Source of the DNA: Anaeramoeba flamelloides
Lineage: Eukaryota > Metamonada > Anaeramoebidae
DNA length: 64,000 bases
Direction: 5' to 3'
NCBI GenBank assembly: GCA_027625915.1
Contig: JANTQA010000032.1
Coordinates: 13,470,001 to 13,534,000 of the forward strand
Part shown: positions 46,508-59,290 of the stretch, piece by piece
How positions within the stretch are numbered: position 1 is the first letter of the stretch
How the letters are laid out: each line of letters starts with the position of its first letter
Program-made: the position numbers and the translations under genes
Notes under the pieces: generated by a model
Database searches by the model: none
Told to the model about the DNA's origin: nothing
The model's input: only the letters and a program-made list of their open reading frames with translations

Positions 46508-47480
46508 CTCGAAAAATCTGATTTTTTAAAGGAAATTAATGATACCATCTTGTTAACTATGTGTGTTCTAAAATTCTAATTAAAAATGGTGATTTTGATT
46601 CTAGTAAATATATTTATTTAAATAATAACTTTGTCTGGTAATAAAATAAACCACAATTCCAAAAAAAAAAAAATCCATGTGTTAAAACAGTTCAAAAGAA
46701 TCAGAAAAAACAATTTCATTCAAATGGGAATAATTTTGATTTTTATAAACTTTGAAATTTTTTTTTTCATCTCTAATATTTTTGTTTCCCTATATTGTTT
46801 CCACTTACCTAATAGGTTTCATTTAGTCCATAAATATCTCGAATAGTTAGTATAAAGCTAAAGTTGGGTTCTTCAGAATAGAACAACTCAAATAAATTTT
46901 GTTGATGATATCTAACCAATTGATAGATCAATATTCCTAATAGAATAAAAACAAATTAATCAATATATTTTTCCCTTAACCCTCTCCAAAATTTTTAACA
47001 CACTCATAATTTATTAGTATTGATCATTATTGTTTATTATTTGGTGAGTGTGATAATTTATAAACAATTGTTCACATTCTAATTATTGAATGGTTTTAAT
47101 TAGGTTTTTCTCCTAAAATTGATTAAATATGATGATTTCTTTTCAAAAATTCAATTTTGGTGTGTTGAATAATTTTTATATTGGGGTTTATACTTCTAAA
47201 AAAAACAAGAAAATGTAATTTAATAAAAATCTAAATTATTACTAATTTGAATGAAAATGTTTTTTCTGATTCTTTTGAACTGTTTTAACACATGGATTTT
47301 TTTTTTTTTTGGAATTGTAGTTTATTAAATTCCTAGAAAAAGTTATTATTTAAATAAATCTATTTACCAGAATCAAAATAACCATTTTTAATTAGAATTA
47401 TATAAAGCACATAGCTAACAAGATGGTATAATTAATTTCCTTTAAATAATCATATTTTTTTTTCAAGAAAAAAATGATAA
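46508..47480. repeat. Large palindrome enclosing a family-B copy
   Basis: Arms 46508-46730 and 47238-47480 are inverted copies, roughly 85% similar by eye. Shared blocks: AAAGGAAATTAATGATACCA, TCTTGTTAACTATGTG, TTCTAATTAAAAATGGTGAT, TTATTTAAATAATAACT, AAATCCATGTGTTAAAACAG. The inner parts of both arms are the left end of family B, so a B element and its flank have been partly duplicated in inverted orientation around the full copy (46645-47191). Confidence 0.7.
46645..47191 (+). repeat. Family-B repeat (copy 8, inside a palindrome)
   Basis: Left end ATAAACCACAATTCCAAAAA, landmarks AATTGATAGATCAAT, CCTCTCCAAAATTTTTAACA, GTGATAATTTATAAAC, right end ATATTGGGGTTTATA. Confidence 0.7.
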
Positions 47481-48175
47481 CTAACAATTAAGAAATCATA
47501 CTTAGACTTGTTTAGAGAAAGAAAAAAATAAGTGACAAACTTCAAAAGAATTAACTTTATTATGAAAAAAAAAAAATATTTTACTTTTTTTTAGGTTTAT
47601 ATTGGAAATATTATTAAATGTGTAATAATAAAAAAAATATTTTATTTTAATAATATTTTGATTAAGATATCTTAATTTTCCTTTCAAAAGAATTTCATTT
47701 TGTCGAATATTTGGAAAATCAACTTTTTTATATAGTACCTTAATATTTTAAAATCAAGAAATTATTTATTCAAAAGAGATTAAAAAATATTGAAAAATGG
47801 AAAAGCAACCCAACATTTGAACACATTTTTTTTATATTTATTGTTAAATATAATTTTTATTTTAAAAAAATAAACTATAATTTTTAAATTATTAGTATAT
47901 GTTAACTCAGCCATTTCAGAAATCAAAACAAAAATTATAAAAAAAAATTGAAGATCTCAAGAAGAACAGATTGTTTTTTTTAAAAAAAATAGCAAGTACA
48001 CGGAAACTTTTAAAATGGTTAATTTTGTTAAATTTTTATTCATTAATAATTAATATCTTCTAATAATTCTTTAAGAATAATCCTATAGTGACAATTGCAA
48101 TAATTATGGAATATGCTATGTTCACTAAAGTTCAGATAATTGAAGTAAAATCATGGTATATACAGAATAAATCAA

Positions 48176-49917
48176 TTAATCTGAATTCGATGACGAGTTG
48201 GTAACTTCTGAAATATTTATAGAGTTAATGGATTCATCCCGGCTTGATGAAACAGATGAAAAGGATGAATAGGGCAAATTGGACAAATCAGATTTATTTG
48301 ATGTTTGTTTAATAGATGATGTTTTTGAAGAATTTTTTGAACTATTTGCTTGTTTTTTGACCTGAATTTCTTTTGTTTCACCCTGGTCAGAATTTTTTTG
48401 AATGTTTTTATTTTCCAGATGATCAAGTTCTATATCGGCTATATTTTAGAAGATAAAATATTATCATTATCATTAACATTAGAATTAGAATTAAAATCTT
48501 AAAAACAAATAATGAACAAATAATGAAATCAAATAAAAAAATAAAAAAACAAAAAAAATATACAATTTCTTTCTTGATCCAAAAAGGTTGAAGTAGCTAT
48601 CGAACGGGAGTAAATATTATCACCCTTTCGAGTAAAAATCGATTTAAGTTTTTTGCAGAGTTCAACAGTAACATTTCTACCTTTTATTTCCCTTTTCCGG
48701 TAAAGACTTACCATTTGATTTCTTTCTTTAGAGACAACGAAATCCAATTTTGTTGTAGTTTCTAATAAATAAAAAACTTGCTCGAGGGCGTCATCAAAAA
48801 TTTGTTCAGTGATATTATTATTTTCAATATTTTTTGTAATTTCTGCAGAAACTAACCCAGAAACATTAATTGGTGATCTACAAGTTTTTTTTATAAAGAT
48901 ATTATAAATTTGATATGCCTTTTGGGTTTTCATTTGGGGTCTTTGGATGGAACGGAAATTAATCACTTCTCTATAAAAGGATAAGTTTTCACCCATATAA
49001 TGAGAATCTAAAAATGATTCAAACAGTCGAGTAGTTTCCTCATCTCTAAGAAAGTCTTCAACCCTTTGTGGAAGTTTTAAATTCTCACCAAAACAATAAA
49101 ACAATGCCATTGAAAATCCCTGCAATGGGTTTGTTAACGATTGGATAAAATAGAATGCATATAGAGGATTTTTGGGGTACAAGAAATTTTGAGTTCTGTT
49201 AACAACACCGAATAACCACACACATGTAAAGATAATTAAATATTTTGTTAATCTTTTTCTTAATTCTCCAAATGTTTCCCATTGGTTTTCTTCATTTTTA
49301 TGTTTTACATTCCTTAAAAAAAATAAGATCAGAATGGAGATTAAAATATAGGTCCAAATTACCAGTAATGGCCCATAAAAAAACCCAAATCGGAAATATG
49401 ATCCTGGTGCTATTGTTATTATTTTATTTAAACATAAATTATTATATAAAATGTATTTTATATATTAAGTTTTCATTGATGTTTTAATTAATATTATCAC
49501 TTACATTCATTTGAAATCCAACACCTATAATAATTAAGATATTGTTTTTTTTTAAATATAAATTATAGAAAAAAGAATAATGTGATTAAAATTAATATTT
49601 TGAAAATTTAAAGATTATTGAAATAAAATACATATTTTTCTTATTTTAAAAAAAAAAAACATTGATTAAAATAATCAATTTTGATTTAATTGTCTGATTT
49701 AAGAAAATAATACTAAAATCTGTTGATCTGAATTAACATAAAATAATATATCTAATATATTAAATTATATTTCCATCTTTGAGATTATTAGAAAACGGGT
49801 TCATTATGTTTATTTACTACTAGTAAGTAATAAATATATTTTCGAGTCTTTAATAAAATTTCTTAATAAAAATTTATAAATTTGGAAAAACAAGAGTGGT
49901 TAATATCTACCCCCCCC

Positions 49918-49951
<34 letters not shown>

Positions 49952-52900
49952 ATAATAATAATAATAATAAAAATAAAAATAAAAATAAAAAATAATCTTG
50001 TTTTTTATCAGAAAACCTATCATATCTCTTTCATGACGGATAAAAATAATACAAATTAACATTAAATACAGTATCTTTTAACTAACGAGTCTTATTAAAT
50101 GGTGTCCTAACATCACCTTTCTTATGAAGTGGCGAGTGAAAAAAGTTTTTTTTCATTTTGCAATTCTTTTCGACACACATTATTTCGACAACGGTTTTTC
50201 TACATCAGAATGTGGATTATAAACTTTTATCTTTTTTAAAAACAGAAGAAAAAAAATTACTCCTACATTTTACAATTCTGAAATATAAGGTCTTTTTTGT
50301 TGAAAATATTATCACAAATCGTTAACTTGGCTTTTTTTCGTAAAAGTTGAAGAAATTAAATTAATTTTGAAATGGATAATGAGAACGAAGAAAGAAAAAG
50401 AGCTATTTTTTGGTATTTTAGATCCCATTGAACCTTATTTTTTACAATTTAAGATACATAAGGCTTCTTTTATTTTAATTTTTCACTGATAAAACATTTT
50501 TTTTTTGTTGTTTATAAATAAATTTTCAATAATTGAAATTTTTTTTTTTTGACAAAACGAGAAAAATTGAAAATAAAATTGCTTTTTTTTTAGATAAATC
50601 CTCAAAAATAACAAAAATAAACACACTGTAAGGGAAGACCGTGTCTAATTAAGGTTGATTTATGTTATTTATTCCTTGAGATATAAAATAACTATTATAG
50701 TTATAAAATAAATACTTGTTGTGAAAATTTGGCTTGACATAATTATTAATTGTTAATATTTTGAAAATAATTGAGTAATTGCAAATATGTTAAATCCAAT
50801 CCTTTTTATTTCTAAATAATTTTTTTATGAACCAACAAATAAACCCACATAAAGTACATTAAAATGGGGTGTCTATAGAATACCCATTTTATTGTTTGAT
50901 AACCATAACGTATATCTACTTATTTTGAAAAAAAATGATGGTTTTATATGAGTTTATTTTAATGATTTGATCAATTATAATTTTAATTCTTTTTTGTTTT
51001 ATTGATTGAATTACAATTTTTAAAAAGTATAATTTTGATAATCATCTTTCTAATTCTTGTATGAGTTATAATTTTCAGAATTTGGTTCTTAAATCAAAAA
51101 AAAATATTAATCAATGACACAAACACAATTTCAAGAATATTTACAATTAGTCATGGTTTTATGGAGTATTGACATGCTAGGAATATTTTTCTCACTGGTA
51201 AACTTCAAATTTTTACATATTTGAAATTTTTCCTTTGGATCAGATTTAAAATTATCAGTTAGTACTGGAAACCCACACCCAACCCTTTTTAATAAGATTT
51301 GTTTTTTTTTCAAAGGTTATTATTAAAAAATAGAGACTACTTCAATTAGAACAAAATGAGGTGGATTTTAGAAAATTCTTCAAATTGATATTCAGGAATC
51401 TCTTCCTGTCAAAAATTTCAAAATTCCTAAAAAATTGATATTTAATAATTATTCTGGATCTCAAGAAACAAAGGGCACAAATACTGAAAGCTGTCAGGCA
51501 AATACCCTCAACCTGTATTTCATTTTAATAGTATCTAAGATCAACTTACAAAAAAGATTACATAATTAATTTTTTATATCAAAATTTTTAATTATGTCTT
51601 TTAGTAACCAAACAAAACCAATGAATTCATTCAAAATTTCGTGAAAGTTTACTAGGATATTTTTATTTTTTCCCTTTTCTTTAAATTGAAGAAATAAAAA
51701 TAATTTTTTACTTTTTACTTGTTTTTTCATAACGAGTTATATTTGACTCACTATTAATACAAGAATCATAACTATTCCCAAAATACTATTTCCTAATTCT
51801 TCTTGTCTCTTTTCAAAGCTTTGTATGGAAAATCATATTTTTAAACTTTCCTAATAAAAAGTGATTAAAAAATGGAAATTTTAACTAAAAACAAGCAAAA
51901 TATTATTTTGAATTTATCTTTAATTGTAAAAATTGGATACCAACTTTTTTCAGTTCTTCTGGTGTTGTAAAAATAGAAATACAATCAAGTTTGTTTGTGA
52001 TTATTTCCTTTAATCAAGATCAAGTTTCCATTAATGATAACAAAAGATAAAAAAAAATAATTATTAGCCTACTGTTGTAAAAAAGTGTGATGGATAACGT
52101 TTAAGAGTGCCACAAACATTCAAGACCATGTGGAGAAATATTATAAGACAGAGAGAGTATTTGTCTCTTATTTAAAATTGGTTTTAATCAAATAGACAAT
52201 TCCATTTTTATCATAATATAAAAACTTCAACTTTTCTACTTCATTAGAATTTTTTTTTTGAACAAAGTCCAAAATTGAATTTTCTTCAAAAAATAAGAAA
52301 TCACTGAAATCACAGAAACTTGAAAGTAATTTTTCAGATTTTTGATTTCAAATTCTTTTTTGATTGAGATTTTGGCTGATTTTGTAAATTGAAGATCAAC
52401 CTTTTAAAGTTAAGTTTTTTGTGGACAATTTGTTTTCTAACTATAAAAATCAAAAAATTCATATACAGAATGTTTTTTTGCTCTTATAAAAGTTAAAGTT
52501 TCTATCTCTCCTTTTTTAAAAATTTACAGTTTGTCCTAGATGATCAAATTTTGTTTTAGAAAATCCCTTTCCAAATCTGAGAAATATTAAAGGTAAAGTT
52601 GGAATGGCTGACTTCAAACATCCCAATTAACCCCTTTTAAGCCATTTAAACAGTACTTTAGAAAAATAGAAGTATATACTATTTTAGAACAGTTATACTT
52701 TGATTTTGTAGATTACTTATAGTGATCAAAATAAAGTGTGCCCAAAGACTATAATCCATGTTTCAAAATATTATCCGTCACTTTTTTTTCTTCTTGTACC
52801 AAGGCAACATCCAATCTACTATCAAATAGTATATCTAAGTTCAAATCAATTTTGAAAGTAAATATCCCTTGGTTATTTTCAGTAAAATTTAAATTATTCA

Positions 52901-54698
52901 TGCAAATAGTTGAAAATTTTTCCATGATTTTCAATTTTTTTGAATTTTTTTGTTTTTTTGAGGAGAGAATTTTCCTAAAAATTTACTCTATTTTTTGAGA
53001 TAATTTTTGCAATTTGATCCTTCATTTTTAGAATTTCTTTTTATATAATAGAATTTTAAGAAACCAATACCATATTTTTTAGGGTTTATTATCAGTTTCT
53101 TTGATTGGTTAATGTATAGGTTGTCTATAACAAAAAAACACGCTTTTTATTTTGAAACACACATTGAATTTTTTTGGACGCTTTGTTTTGACTACAGTAA
53201 AACAAAAAAAGCACTGCAATGAAAAATCATTCCCTAAAATTGAATTTCGGTACCTTTTCTTATAATAATTGTTTTAAAAAGAAGGGACTAAAAGTTTGTC
53301 AAATTTTACAAAAAGACTTTAAAAGTTTGAATTAGAAAGTTGAAGTATCCCTTAAAAAGCTTTTTAATCAGAACTTATTTAAAGTGGTTGTACTGTTTTT
53401 AAAACAGGCCAAATTTCTTTGAATATTTTTTCCTACTGGTATTTGAATTATAAATAGAAATTTTTGCATTTCTTTTTACAAATAGATCCACAAGAACTAG
53501 TTGTGGTTTCGATTTTATTCAAACGATCAACAAAATATTGCATAAAACTGTCAACAAAGATTCCAAATTTCTACCTTTTTCTTCGTGATTTCAGAAAAAA
53601 GAAAAAGAGGAAAATGAAGTGAAAATTTTGAACCATTTATTGTTCAAAAATCAGTACAATTATTGCTGGAAAAAATTTACTAATTGTTTGAAAATGTCTG
53701 AAGTCTAACAATTCAGAAAATGAAGTGAGGAGAAATACAAAATTACTTTTAATTCTGAATAATTTTTAGGAGTTAATTTTTTTTAAAATTTTTTTCAAAA
53801 AAAGATGGAAAAAATAAGAAAAAAAATATGAAAAAATTTCGCTAATTTTATCAAAACAAATAAAAGATTTTTAGGAAAAATAAAAATTTACCAAGCACCA
53901 GCACGTTTAAATGTGTCTGTTATCAAACAAACCAGACCTGAAGCGAGTGGGACTGCCAAGCATAGTATAATTATGATCAAATATTTATGTTTCAAGTCCT
54001 TCCCTTTCCAAGCATATCTAAAATGATTTAAAAAAGAAGACGGTTGATTGAATTTGAAGATTGAATAAAATCACAAGAGTGGATTATTTGTAAATACAAC
54101 AGAGATTCTTACACTTGCAAATTCAAAGTCAAGACAAATGAAAAAAGTATAGAGCATAAGGCAGCTGCTTGAATTAAAAATGCCCCCAATACACAATTCG
54201 CCCAAGTGGAAACAAGAAACCCCAAACTCAGGCAAAAATCACTTATTGTCAGGTATAAGCTATATTAGTAATAAGTGAAAATGCATAATTAAAATGTAAT
54301 CGTCAATGATTATTTTGGTTATTAATTTTTTTTTTTTTTTTAATTTTAGGACAAAATAATAATGGGATGACTAAAATTGCAAAGGTTCAAAATATTCATC
54401 AAATCAAGAATTTTTAACTTGCACTCTGACACCCCATACAATCTCCCCCCTCCCCCCACTGAATTTCAGGAAGGGATCAGTCTCATTTCCCACAAAGAAT
54501 TACAAAGCATTCGTCCTAAAAAAGTTATAGGAGATCATAATAGGGAAAAAGTTACATTAATTTCGAGGAAAAAGAAACACGAAGCTCACGAAATGTTATA
54601 TATGTTGTGGTTATAAATATAGTACCCAATATCGTCAAGCATGATCCAATTGTAACAACATATTTTAAAAGATCATTTTGATGTGATGTGAAAGACAT
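48176..54698 (-). CDS. cAMP-receptor-like seven-TM GPCR with C-terminal RGS domain
   Basis: Six exons: 54556-54698, 54113-54259, 53892-54017, a 20-nt microexon 49505-49524, 48564-49409 and 48176-48438; all phases agree, 514 aa. Donors are GTAACT, GTAAGA, GTAAAT, GTAAGT, GTATAT; all acceptors end TAG. N-terminus MSFTSHQNDLLKYVVTIGSC starts TM1. Then LILYLTISDFCLSLGFLV (TM2), NCVLGAFLIQAAALCSILFS (TM3), YLIIIILCLAVPLASGLVCL (TM4), the microexon restoring the GAWCWI motif before TM5, YGPLLVIWTYILISILILFF (TM5), YLIIFTCVWLFGVVNR (TM6) and FIQSLTNPLQGFSMALFYC (TM7): the Dictyostelium cAR/CRL receptor class. The RGS domain (about 262-370: FESFLDSHYMGENLSFYREV, AYQIYNIFI, IFDDALEQVFYLLE) would accelerate G-alpha GTP hydrolysis. 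The tail (429-514) is Ser-rich and could be phosphorylated. One intron is 4.37 kb. Confidence 0.92.
49912..49995. repeat. Low-complexity C9/A28/TAA tract
   Basis: A run of C followed by about 28 A, then TAA and AAAAT repeats. It lies within an intron and is a likely site of length polymorphism or sequencing error. Confidence 0.95.
50740..51100 (+). repeat. Dispersed repeat H (copy 2)
   Basis: Partner of 18930-19290 in the same orientation, ending in GAGTTATAATTTTCAGAATT and TTCTTAAATCAAAAA. Confidence 0.6.
53434..53655. mobile_element. Family-C MITE (copy 4, intronic)
   Basis: ACTGGTATTTGAATTATAAA at the left; GAAAATGAAGTGAAAATTTT and TTATTGTTCAAAAATCAGT at the right. Length about 220 bp. 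Confidence 0.65.
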
Positions 54699-57250
54699 AA
54701 TTAAAAGTTAAAAAATGTTCGATTTTTTATTTTCGAAAAAATCGAGGTTTGTTTGTAAGTGGAAAAATGGAAAAGAATCACATTTTTAGCAATTTCCTTT
54801 TAAACCCCTTTTTTTATTACCTTTTAAATTTTTTTTGATTTTTTGGCAAATTCGAAAAATATAAAAGTTCTAACAAATCGAAAAATGAGTTGGACGATTC
54901 AAATAAACTTTTTTTTCAAACGATTCTTGTTTAGTAACTTTTTTTTACCTTTAAAATTTAATTTGTTGAGTTCTTTGAAGGGGGGCGTTACATCCATATA
55001 TTCTCAAATTAGTTAAGTATCCCATGATGTTAAACCTGTTGAAAACGTTTGGACAGTTAAATTGATTTAACTTTATTATTACTTTTATGAAAAATGTTTA
55101 TAAACAAGAAAAATCACTTTGAAAAGAAGAAAAATATTTTTGATACATGACAATAAATTTTATAAAAATTATAACAATTAAAATACTTTTACTATTAATT
55201 GAAACATTAGTCAACATTATTTAAAGCTTGTGTGTGTTTTAAAAGATACCCCATAGGGCATATTTTGATACCACATCAGGAGAATATCTGAAACAAAAAA
55301 TAGCAAAATTTGAACAATAAATCTTTCTATTAACACAAGAAACCAATAAACGAATTTTTGATCAATAAAAAATTACTTATTGTTTTTTAAGACATTCTGT
55401 GAACCTACTTAACCATTATAAATGTTTTCAAAAGTTTTCGATTTCAAATTAAAGAAAGACAAAAAAATTAATAAAGTAAGCATTTCTGAGTTTCCTCAAA
55501 AAGAAAAATAACGATGAGAATAATTTTGAAACTACTTTGTAGTCACAACTTTTTTTTGAAAAGGAATTTTTCTTACTAAACTAGTACAAAAGTTTTTATT
55601 ATCAAAAAAAATTAAAGTCTTTTTTTTATGAACTAATCGAATTCTTTTATACCTGAATGTAAAATATAATATCCCAAGACAAAGGAAATAATACACTTTA
55701 TTCAATCTTGTTTAAAGTATTACTTTTGCAAACTTTGAGTTTTTTTTTGCTTTTAGCGAAAATCAGAATTGATCACAAACTTTTCGAAGTTGGTTAACAA
55801 ATCAAACCAAACGAAATGCATTTTTTCCACCTCACACTATATTCACTCCCCACTATTAATTCAAGTATATTGGATCCATCCTCTTAAACTCTATTCTATT
55901 TTAAAAGTAATCCAAGCAAGATAACTATTAAGAGGATTGTGATTTTCGAACATCTGCAAGTCAAATTTCGAATTTTAAATTGGAATAAAATCTTTAATCA
56001 ATTTACTTTATTTCGAAAAAAAATTGTTTTTTATTTTTTTTTGTTTAAAGGGGGATAATTTGTCTTGTTTGCCGTAATTTCTACATTTGGATTTTGAAAT
56101 CTTTTTAAAAATACCCAAATAATTATGATTCTATATTTAACAAAAGGTTAAATTGGATGGAGTTTTTTTTTATAAATAATTCCAAAAAACTTTATTATAT
56201 TCGATAAATATATTTAGATATAGACCTGTTCCACTTTTAAGGTGCAAACTTTTAAAGGAAATTTAATACGGGGCTATATTTACCAAGGAGAAGTCTAAGA
56301 TTAAAGTATGTTGTTATTGATTGCAAATCATAATATTACGTACCTGTTTCAAAAATTTTGAAAAAAAGGATTAGTAAAATACTAATATTTGTTGATCTCA
56401 TCAATTAAAAATTATCATTGTATATAGTTAAAAACCCAAGAGTCTCAGAAAAAAAATCTACATTTTGCCACAAAAACAAAGATTAAATTATCAATTTTCA
56501 GACTGCCAAGTAGCAAAATATCTTTCTTAAATTTAATAAATTATGTAGATCAGTTTGTATAAAAATCATTTTTTTTAAAAAAATAAATAATTAAATTTAA
56601 ACTATGAGATTCTTTTGACAAATTATTTCTGAAATCATCGAAATATATTAAAGATTACAATAACCCATAAAAACGAAACTAAACTAGCTAGTATTTAGTT
56701 TTTTATGTTGATTAATATTCTGTTAATTTTTTAAATTAAAAAAAATATTAAAATAACAACTTTCGGGATTTCTAAAGATGAATTATTAAATACTAGAATA
56801 TTAATATGGATTAAGTTTATATTTTTAGATTTGGTAAAGAAATTTTTAAAAAAAAATTACAAAATTAAAATTTTTAATTAAGATAATTTGTAAAAAAACT
56901 AATAGTTTATTACTCAATAATAATTAAAATTGGTTTTTTAAGACATTTGAGCTATGAGGAACTAGTATCATTTGCCCCAAATACGACATACTTTATTTAC
57001 TGACGAATTTATTGTGAAATTAATCTCTTAAGGAAATAAAAATAATAAATGAAGGTTTATTTTTTTGAAATATTATTTTAATTTATTAATTCCCCTTGAA
57101 TACTAATTTTACACTCAATTTGTAATTTCTTTTTTATTTTAGGTCTTGTCTTTTGTTCAAAGCATACGCCTTAAAGTAGAACTTATGAAATACTAATAAT
57201 AATACAAAATTAAAAGAGCTGTGATTTAAATCATATTTATTAATTCGAAC
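54699..57250. other. 2.5-kb gap
   Basis: Upstream region of the minus-strand GPCR gene, then AT-rich DNA. An isolated family-A left end (CTGTTCCACTTTTAAGGTGC) lies at 56225-56260; a weak possible right end (CCTTAAAGTAGAACTTATG) is near 57167-57186. No gene seen. Confidence 0.55.
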
Positions 57251-57592
57251 ATGCAACTATCAAAATTTCCTGAAATTAAACCTAAAGGGTTCATTGAAAT
57301 TTTTAAAAGTATTATTTTTGTAGAGTGGTTTTTTATCTAATTATCCAATTTATTTCTTTTATCTAAAAAATTATTGAGGTCTTATATTCGTTTAGAAGAG
57401 CCTGTTTCTAATTATTTTTTACATTTTAACGACTCTCGCAATTTTTGGTTAATTGGATCTCAACTCTTTATTAAACAAAGAGATATGTTTCATTCAAGAA
57501 ATAGTACAAATTACAAGTTTTTAATCCAATTATCGTCTCAAAATAATTTAAAATCTATAGATCCGATCATTTTTTATAATTTAATAAATTAA
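57251..57592 (+). CDS. Small unknown protein, two putative exons (93 aa)
   Basis: Exon 1, 57251-57324, begins MQLSKFPEIKPKGFIEIFKS and ends at a GTGGTT donor. A 54-nt intron ends TTATTGAG; exon 2, 57379-57592, continues SYIRLEEPVSNYFLHFNDSR, NFWLIGSQLFIKQRDMFHSR, then a short Asn-rich end and TAA. The phase is preserved across the junction and the codon content (CGT, CGC, GGA, CCG) looks selected. I do not recognise the family. It may be a small lineage-specific protein or a fragment of a larger one. Nearest genes are the GPCR (divergent, 2.5 kb) and the kinase. Confidence 0.42.
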
Positions 57593-59119
57593 TTAATTTG
57601 TCCCATTTTTTTTTAGTTTTTAGTTTTTAGTTTTTGTTTTTTCATTCTTTTCCTTTTTATTTTTTTTTAAAAATTAAATTTGAAAAAAAAAGTTTAAAAC
57701 TCTAAATATACATTAAAAAAAGTGATTGTTTATAATTTATTTATACCTAAAATATTTCGTAAATTAATATAAATTATTATCAACAATTTTAATTTTCCAA
57801 ATAAATAGAATAATTTTGTATCAATAATTCAATGAATGTTCCAAAAATTGTTCATTTTTTTATTTTTTCTGAAATTGATTGTTCGTTCAGGCATTTCTTT
57901 GATTAATATCGAATTCCATCTTTAGATGATAATTTTTGTTATTTATAACCATTAATAGTTAGCTCGATCTTTTAAAATCATTTTTTTTTTTGTTTATCTT
58001 TGATTTATTCAAGAAAAGTGTTAATAATTTTTTTTATTGATTAGAGAGTGTGAATTACACATTAAGTACCCTTGAAATTTAATCCCCCATTCAGAAATTT
58101 AAGCGAAATAATCATATATTTCACAATTATTGATCAAGAAAATACTTCTCATCTCTATCGTTTTAAAAATGTGCCATTAATATTCATTTCATATATTTTT
58201 TGAAAAAAATCAATCTTTCCTTAGAATATGTTAGGAATACCGATCAAAAGTGATCAATATTTTCTATTATTTCTTTATTTTCGTTATTTAAACACGGAGG
58301 GTAAATTTTATTTAAGCTTTTATTTATTATATAGAAATATCTATTTTAACTATTAGTTAATTTAATGGATTTTTGAAGTGTTTTGCTGGATGGATAACTT
58401 CAATATTTTTGATCAGAGTTTCCAAAATGATTCTATTTTTAGAATTTTTAGGATCTCAAAAAAAAACAACAAAATTTGGAATCATAAGATGAAAAAAATG
58501 TAAGGGAATCAATTTTTATCAACTATTTTTGACTTGTTAAAGTCCTTTTGAAGTATTTTTTTTTCAAAAACAGTAAAAAATATTTTATTCTGATTTACCG
58601 GAATCAAAAAGATAATTTTTATTTGGTTACCAAAAATCTATTAAGAAAAAAAAAGATTCTTTTGATTTCATTTCAAAGAAAAATAATTTTCTTATCAGGA
58701 AGAAACTTTAAAAACTTCATGATTGGCGAATGGGCAATGAAAACTAAAATCCCAAGAAGAAAAACCTTAAATATTTATTATTTCGAGAAATATAAAATTC
58801 TTTTGGAAAATAAACAAAAAAATAATTAAATATTAAATTTTAAGAATAGTGTAATTCCTTGCAAAAACGAATGTAAACAAGAAACGAATTGATATTTGTC
58901 ATTGGAAGGCAAAAAAAAACCATTTGATTCCATGGAATCAAAAAAAGAATTATTTTGGATTTATTTCAAAAAAAAATCAAAATGTGAACCCTGTTTTTGT
59001 CAAATAGAATTTTCTTTTTGTTTTTTAATGCTTATTATAATAATACTGTAGGGTATTGTAGAGTGTTTTCGAGTGTTATCAAGTATCTAGACTTTCTTAA
59101 GACTTTCTATTTATTTGTG

Positions 59120-59290
59120 AAGTGTTCTATGTTTTTTTTTTTTACTTTTTGAAATAAACAGAAAATTTTAATAAATTTTCGGTTTATTTCAAAAAGTAAA
59201 AAAATCCTAACGGAAATCAATAGATTTTCAATTAAACAGAAATCTCAAAAAAACCTAACGAAAATCTATTGATTTTAATAATAAAAATAA
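59120..59290. repeat. Family-F nested hairpin repeat (copy 2)
   Basis: TTTGAAATAAACAGAAAATT pairs with AATTTTCGGTTTATTTCAAA. It is followed by repeated AACGAAAATC(A)ATAGATTTT units, again with an AAACCTAACG-like junction. Confidence 0.55.

Larger units (their letters stand above)
45729..48175. other. 2.4-kb gap with a large palindrome
   Basis: After the Stealth gene is a T/C-rich low-complexity run (45795-45945) that produces a false Ser/Leu/Phe frame. Then comes a large inverted repeat (46508-47480) containing a family-B copy. The remainder is plain AT-rich DNA. Confidence 0.6.
49525..53891 (-). other. 4.4-kb intron of the GPCR-RGS gene
   Basis: Runs from the GTAAAT donor after TM4 to the TTATAG acceptor of the microexon. 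It contains a poly-C/poly-A/TAA tract (49912-49995), dispersed repeat H (50740-51100) and a family-C MITE (53434-53655). Frames within it (51131-51313 on -, 52738-52998 on +) are not supported as genes. Confidence 0.8.

Noticed and set aside
51131-51313. 60-aa minus-strand frame (KSDPKEKFQICKNLKF) as a GPCR exon
   Set aside because: No membrane-segment character, and the receptor is complete without it; it would disrupt the kept phase.
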